From: Clarkia xantiana subsp. parviflora
Taxonomy: Eukaryota > Streptophyta > Magnoliopsida > Myrtales > Onagraceae
Length of the DNA: 64,000 nt
Direction: 5' to 3'
Assembly: GCA_036873135.1 (NCBI GenBank)
Contig: JAPTYO010000009.1
Location: forward strand, 30,401,756 to 30,465,755
The translations under genes were made by a program, and so were the position numbers. The notes beneath the pieces are model-generated. The model saw only the letters and a program-made list of their open reading frames with translations, ran no database searches and was not told the DNA's origin. Shown here one piece after another: positions 59,296 through 64,000 of this stretch (positions within the stretch are counted from its first letter, which is position 1; each line of letters starts with the position of its first letter).

Positions 59296-59410
59296 CAAAT
59301 ATGAAAGGCGGTATGACCACCAAGCAACTTGGGGGCACCAAACGAATAAGTGCTTGGTAGTCCACCTAAGTATAAAAGAAGAGATTAGAGGCAGAAGATC
59401 ACAAGAACAT
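59296..59410 (+). pseudogene. Element C gag2 zinc knuckle
   Basis: AKYERRYDHQATWGHQTNKC followed by LVVHLSIKEEIRG. This aligns with WCKYHKTWGHNTNMC...LRWEIEEYIELG of element B. The first Cys is lost (Y/R), while TWGHxTNxC is retained. It lies downstream of the protease, as in A and B. Confidence 0.72.
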
Positions 59411-59677
59411 GCAATACCACTTCTCCTAGAAGAGGTCACGTAAGAGAAAAACATCCTCAACTCCCTATACGAACTCGTCCTAAGTTGGCAACACACAAAC
59501 ATCGCCCTCGAAAGGTGATCTCCCACATTGAAGAAAAAGCGTGGTAACATGCAATATCATGGAAAGAAAACTCAAGTAAAGATCTAAAAGGCGTATCAAA
59601 GACACACCCTACATGAGGAGTGACACAAGGTAAAGTAATATTCTGAGTCCTCCGGGAGCCTATCCCGCGAACAGATT

Positions 59678-60073
59678 CGACGCCCCCAAGAGCGTATCTT
59701 GAGAGTAGTTTTCATACTACAACCCTCGACGCCCCCAAGAGCGTATCTTGAGAGTAGTTTTCATACTACGACCTTCGACGCCCCCAAGAGCGTATCTTGA
59801 GAGTGGTTTTCAAAAACTACGAACTTCGACGCCCCCAAGAGCGTATCTTGAGAGTGGTTTTCAAAAACTACGAACTTCGACGCCCCCAAGAGCGTATCTT
59901 GAGAGTGGTTTCTAAAAACTACGACCTTCGACGCCCCCAAGAGCTTATCTTGAGGTAGATTTCAAACTACCAGATTCGACGCCCCCAAGAGCGTATCTTG
60001 AGGTAGATTTCAAACTACCAGATTCGACGCCCCCAAGAGCATATCTTGAGGTAGATTTCAAACTACCAGATTC
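59678..60073 (+). repeat. Tandem array of CGACGCCCCCAAGAGCGTATC units
   Basis: About eight units of ~44-55 bp. Each ends in a short self-complementary piece: GTAGT/ACTAC in the first units and GGTAG/CTACC in later units. Confidence 0.85.
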
Positions 60074-60520
60074 GACGCCCACCAGGAGCGTATCTTTGGT
60101 CTAACTTGTGCCCTCCGGGAGCCTATCCTGTGAAACGTTAAGTGCCCTCCGAGAGCCAGTCTCGTGAACAGTTTTCGACGCCCACCAGGAGCGTATCTTT
60201 GGTCTAACTTGTGCCCTCCGGGAGCCTATCCTGTGAAACGTTAAGTGCCCTCCGAGAGCCAGTCTCGTGAACAGTTTTCGACGCCCACCAGGAGCGTATC
60301 TTTGGTCTAACTTGTGCCCTCCGGGAGCCTATCCTGTGAAACGTTAAGTGCCCTCCAAGAGCCAGTCTCGTGAACAGTTTTCGACGCCCACCAGGAGCGT
60401 ATCTTTGGTCTAACTTGTGCCCTCCGGGAGCCTATCCTGTGAAACGTTAAGTGCCCTCCGAGAGCCTGTCTCGTGAACAGATTTGACGCCCACCAAGAGC
60501 GTATCTTTGGTCTAACAGTA
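60074..60520 (+). repeat. 103-bp tandem array
   Basis: CGACGCCCACCAGGAGCGTATC starts near 60074, 60176, 60279, 60382 and 60484, giving four nearly identical copies plus a partial. Each unit has GTGCCCTCCGGGAGCC and GTGCCCTCCGAGAGCC sub-repeats. It is derived from the preceding array. Confidence 0.9.
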
Positions 60521-61160
60521 CCATACATACCATTTAAAGGGTATCAGAAGAGATCATTACACCATACTAAGAAGGATTCCATGAGAAAATAATTGCAAAG
60601 CAAAGTTGTATTGAAGAACACATAATGTTTGTTATTGATGAGATAGCAGGTATGATGTGAAGGAAAACACAAAAGAAAGATAAGTAAAGGAAAGCATATA
60701 CAAGGGAGAAGTCCATGACCAAATGATCATATACAGAAGCAGAAGAGGTTATCATGAAAAGTAACGAGTTATCCTACCATCCATATCACAAGTCAAGAGA
60801 AGTATCTCAAAGGAACCCAACACCACCAAGAAGGATAGCAAAGACATGAAATCCAAAGTTCAAGGCTCTCAAAATAAACTCGACCCATCAAGAAGAAGAA
60901 TTGCCTTACAAGTCGCACAAAGCAACCTCCGACAAACGTTATTGTCTTGCATGTCGCCATCGCGTGACCTATGCTCGTATCAGACTTGAACATCGTCAAG
61001 CACAACTCATGAAGGAGACATCTAAAAAGCATGAAGGATACAACATCTGGCAAGACGAGACATCAAGACCTAACCCAACAAACATAGCCTAAACAAAAGG
61101 CAACTATAGCAATGAAGGCTCTCCAATGAGAAAGGAATACTAAAGCACAACTCCATACAT
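60521..61160 (+). other. Element C 3' region, no gene
   Basis: No frame or domain supported. Confidence 0.4.
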
Positions 61161-61300
61161 CGTGATGTGGCTATCATGTCCACATACCCTGAAGTGGCTA
61201 TCATGTCCACATACCCTGAAGTGGCTATCATGTCCACACACTGCGAAGTGGCTATCATGTCCACACACCAAGAGGTGGTTATCATATCCACACAAAACAA
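61161..61300 (+). repeat. 27-bp tandem array (GTGGCTATCATGTCCACA)
   Basis: Five to six copies of GAAGTGGCTATCATGTCCAC with spacer. The unit can form a GTGG/CCAC stem. Frames remain open through it because the unit is a multiple of three. Confidence 0.85.
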
Positions 61301-61511
61301 AAAGACCATCAAGTCCACCACAAACCTAAAGAGCCAACACCTAACCTCAAAAGGAGATTCAAGAAAAAGGGAAAAACAACACCCTTCATACGCTCATCAA
61401 AGGTATGCACTTATATTTCAACCCCTTGGATGATACTAGGTAGGAAACGTCCTCATCATGAAGACAACCTCCATTTCTCATGAAATCAACCATAAAGCAA
61501 AGAATCACGAC

Positions 61512-62211
61512 TGATGGGTCCGATTATAGCCGTCAGGCCCCTTTAACGGCGAGGAAACGGCAAACAGGCCCACCAGGCCCAGAGTAAGGGTCAAGATGAC
61601 CTAAGAAGAAGGGTCCCGATGAAGGGAGTCCCGACGAAGCAGGGTCCCGACAGAGTCGGTCCCGACAGTGGAGCTAGAAGCTCCCGACGAGAAGCCTTTA
61701 AGTAGGCCCCGATGATGAATCCCTGAGAATGATTGGCCCTGTCACGATGACGAAGGGCCCCGAGCGGTGACACAACGAGATAACTCTGGAGTCCCCGACG
61801 GGAGTCGGGACTCGTTACCAGAGGATAAAGCCAAGATATGTGGGGCGTGGCCGAGATATACGGAACGTGGTTAAGATACACGGATCGTGGCCGAGATACG
61901 CGGGGCATGGCTAAGATACGCGAGATCGTGTACGAGATAAGCGGGATACGGGCTAACCACCCCTAACGGTTCGCCAGGTACCTGAGACACCTCTTTGCCT
62001 ATAAAAGGGCAGGAGGTCACCTCAGATCACTTACGTTGAGTTCAATATACTTTTGATATCTGTTGCTTGCCAGTCAGACGAGGTACTCATTTAAGCATCG
62101 GAGAGGGATTCTGGGTCACCGCCCGGTCTATCCCCTCTTGCAGGATTGCGTGGAGCAAAGGAGCTAGGATTGCCGTCAAGATCCTTGCCGGAGTTCCACC
62201 GTGATCCAACA
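61512..62211 (+). repeat. Element D 5' LTR
   Basis: 700 bp, TGATGGGTCC...GATCCAACA. GATACGxGGxxxGTGGCCGA-like short repeats (61830-61950), TATA box CCTATAAAAGGG at about 62000, and the TTAAGCATCGGAGAGGG block shared with element C. Confidence 0.85.
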
Positions 62212-62212
62212 T

Positions 62213-62229
62213 TGGCGCCGTCTGTGGGA
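62213..62229 (+). other. Element D primer binding site (TGGCGCC type)
   Basis: TTGGCGCCGTCTGTGGGA adjoins the LTR. Confidence 0.8.
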
Positions 62230-62246
62230 ACAAACAAAAAGCTGAT

Positions 62247-64000
62247 ATGCCTTCTACTCGCTCGATGGTGGCTGGCAAGAACAGAAGGGGACAATCTGGT
62301 GGTTCCCGTCACCCTGCTGCAACAAACCTGAATTCAGTACCGGAACAAGGGGAAAACCAGAACCATCCCCCGGCTGAACTCTCCCAGACAGGGGGGCACA
62401 ATGGATCGCATCCCGAAGAAGTTGCCCCTCGACACCAGGATAACAGGGGGCAGGAGGCCCCCCCGACTGCAGATTTGACAAGGGCCGTGGCGGAGGCCAT
62501 GCCCATGTTCCTAGCGGCTGTAGAGGCTCTCTTAGACCGAAGGGAGGCTGCAAGGAGGCAGGAGGAGATGCCTCCGCTGGAAGAAGCCACCCTACCAACA
62601 GAGGGTCGGAACGTGCAGGAAGCCCCACCCCAGGGCCAGTAAGGAGGTAAGAGGACCGGTCAGCCGGAGAAGTTCGTGGTTGATGGGCCAGGACCAGTTC
62701 AGCACAAGACCAGTTCAGCACAGGACCATTCCCCTGAATGGCCCCATCACTCCCGACCAAGTGGTAAAGATCGTGAACATCTGTATGGGAGAATAGAAGC
62801 CGCTGGTTTCGGAGTTAAGGGATCGATCCACTCATCCCTTCGTTACCCGCCTAATAGACACCCTCGCCCTGCCAGGGCTGGGTATCCCCGAGATCAAAGA
62901 GTATGACGGAGAAGGAGATCCAGTCCGTCATGTCCAGAAACATCTTATGGCGTGTCTGGGTAGAGCCCCGACAGAGGACATCGTGTGTACCCTGTTCCCT
63001 AATACACTGGGAGAAAGAGCCCTGACCTGGTTCTTTAGTCTACCCCCAGGCTGCATCACCTGTTGGGCTGACATGCACGACCGTTTCATTCGGCAGTACC
63101 AGGGTCGCCGACGTCTGCTGAAGAGTGTGAGGTCCCTCACCCTGGTGGTACAGAGGCCCGACGAATCACTGGCACATTACTACCAGCGGTACACGGCCAG
63201 TGTGGCGGAGATAGACGAGGAGATCTCGGAGGGTGAAACAATTCGTACCTTCATCCGGAACTGTTCCGACCTGATGCACAGCGTGGCTGAGAAACCTGTG
63301 TGGAATATGGAAGCATTACAGAAGAGAGTGAAGCGGCAGATCGATGTACAGGAGTCAAAGATAGCCGCAGGAGAACTGGAGCCCCCAAAATCGAACAAAG
63401 GGAATCAGCCGAGCAAGCCTTTTGACGACCGTAAGTCAAAAGGCAAACATGAAGGTAGTCGGGACCGAGGTCGCTCTGGTCGGGGGGATGATAGACGTCC
63501 TCCAAGGAAGGATAAGAAGGAAGATCTCGACATCCCTCTCAACTGCTCCATGGCGGAAGTGCTGACAGTCATGGAGCAACAAGGTATCTCCAGATACCCC
63601 CCCAAAGAAAGATGGAGAATTCCTGGGGTCCCGCACAGACCGCTATTGTCGGTTTCACCGCGCAAATGGCCATGACACTAATCACTGTCGAGAGCTGAAA
63701 AAGGAGATTGAAAAGCTAATCCAGAAGGGAAAGCTCAAGGAGTTTGTAGGAGACAAACGATGCAGGTCCCGCTCTCGGTCCCGATCGCGGTCCCGCTCCC
63801 GATCCCGCGATCGGTCCCCGAAGAAAAAGAGAACTGATCCAGAGTCATCCGGTGTTCACAAAGAAAGACGAGTCATCAATGTGATTCATGGAGGGTTTGC
63901 TGCTGGAGGTGATACCTCATCCGCTCGAGAGGTTTACGCCTCTAGGATTCCTACTGCGGTGGTACTGGGTAAGAGGTCTCGATCTTGGACCCTGAAAGAA
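62247..64000 (+). pseudogene. Element D gag with RS-rich tail, frameshifted, partial
   Basis: ATG 62247 (MPSTRSMVAGKNRRGQ), TAA at 62640. A frame change near 62835 leads to the gag core: ALPGLGIPEIKEYDGEGDP, LFPNTLGERALTWFFSLP, CWADMHDRFIRQYQG, ESLAHYYQRYTASVAEID, TIRTFIRNC. A Lys/Arg-rich part follows. Another frame change in a C7 run (63597-63603) precedes the knuckle YCRFHRANGHDTNHC. Then comes an Arg-Ser repeat (63763-63825, about nine RS pairs) and INVIHGGFAAGGD at the end. Capsid/nucleocapsid protein; this copy has three lesions. Confidence 0.85.

Larger units (their letters stand above)
55352..61511 (+). mobile_element. Gypsy element C (gag1-PR-gag2 type), heavily mutated
   Basis: 5' LTR, primer site, gag1 start, a decayed protease (57549-57780), a gag2 zinc knuckle (59296-59400) and tandem arrays follow in that order, which is the same order as elements A and B. 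No RT or integrase was recognised. Many stops. The 3' LTR is not seen before element D (61512). Confidence 0.7.
61512..64000 (+). mobile_element. Gypsy element D, 5' part, runs off the window
   Basis: LTR, primer site and gag are present; the sequence ends at the gag/protease boundary. The gag is distinct from A/B/C but of the same general type, ending with INVIHGG..SSAREVYASR just as gag1 in B. Whether it carries RT or gag2 lies beyond the window. Confidence 0.85.

Overview
This window is eukaryotic nuclear DNA from a flowering plant, probably a dicot. The evidence is one decayed intron-containing beta-1,3-glucanase gene of the plant GH17 + X8 type, a MuDR-like (MULE) transposase, and a dense nest of plant LTR retrotransposons using initiator-Met, Arg and TGGCGCC-type primer sites. 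No bacterial, organellar, tRNA, rRNA or CRISPR features were seen. The species cannot be named from the sequence.

Layout. Positions 1-8815 are gene-like or DNA-transposon territory: a miniature LTR element (165-460), a small inverted-repeat element (479-1151), a GH17 glucanase pseudogene on the minus strand (1936-4176), a four-copy ~300 bp tandem array (5179-6385) and a broken MULE transposase (6425-8815). From ~8823 to the end, almost everything is nested LTR retrotransposons. Gypsy element A (minus, 8823-37576, 3' end missing) is interrupted by Copia-1 (10106-16116) and Copia-2 (18044-36616). Copia-2 in turn holds a 9.9 kb Ogre-like element (23681-33558). Element A's 5' LTR sits inside Copia-3 (37577 onward). 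Copia-3 also hosts gypsy element B (minus, 39049-50934) and then Copia-4 (51067-55351), which is followed by gypsy elements C (55352-61511) and D (61512 to the end). Target-site duplications support several insertions: GGTAT for Ogre-like-1, GCCGG for Copia-2, ATTCT/ATTTT for B, and TCATA/GCATA for Copia-1.

The most unusual system is the non-autonomous gypsy family A/B/C. After the usual gag, zinc knuckle and aspartic protease, where reverse transcriptase should begin, these elements carry a second gag-like segment with its own zinc knuckle (pattern C-x-Y/D-x-x-x-TWGH-x-TN-x-C). The order gag1-PR-gag2 is seen in all three. In B, one open frame runs from the first zinc knuckle through the protease into gag2. 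No RT, RNase H or integrase was found in them, so they would have to borrow these from a relative. Element B also carries a convergent antisense gene (41529-43609). It reads as five exons with GT-AG junctions and no stop (about 592 residues), although the sense gag of the same element is frameshifted. A ninefold array of TTGAC (W-box-like) repeats lies just upstream.

Other structure includes tandem arrays inside the Ogre-like element, one made of hairpins whose stems show paired base changes; a PBS-like 10-mer repeated inside the Ogre-like LTRs; (TA)n tracts at the same leader position in three Copia elements; and a conserved inverted GGCCCA/TGGGCC motif in the Copia LTRs.
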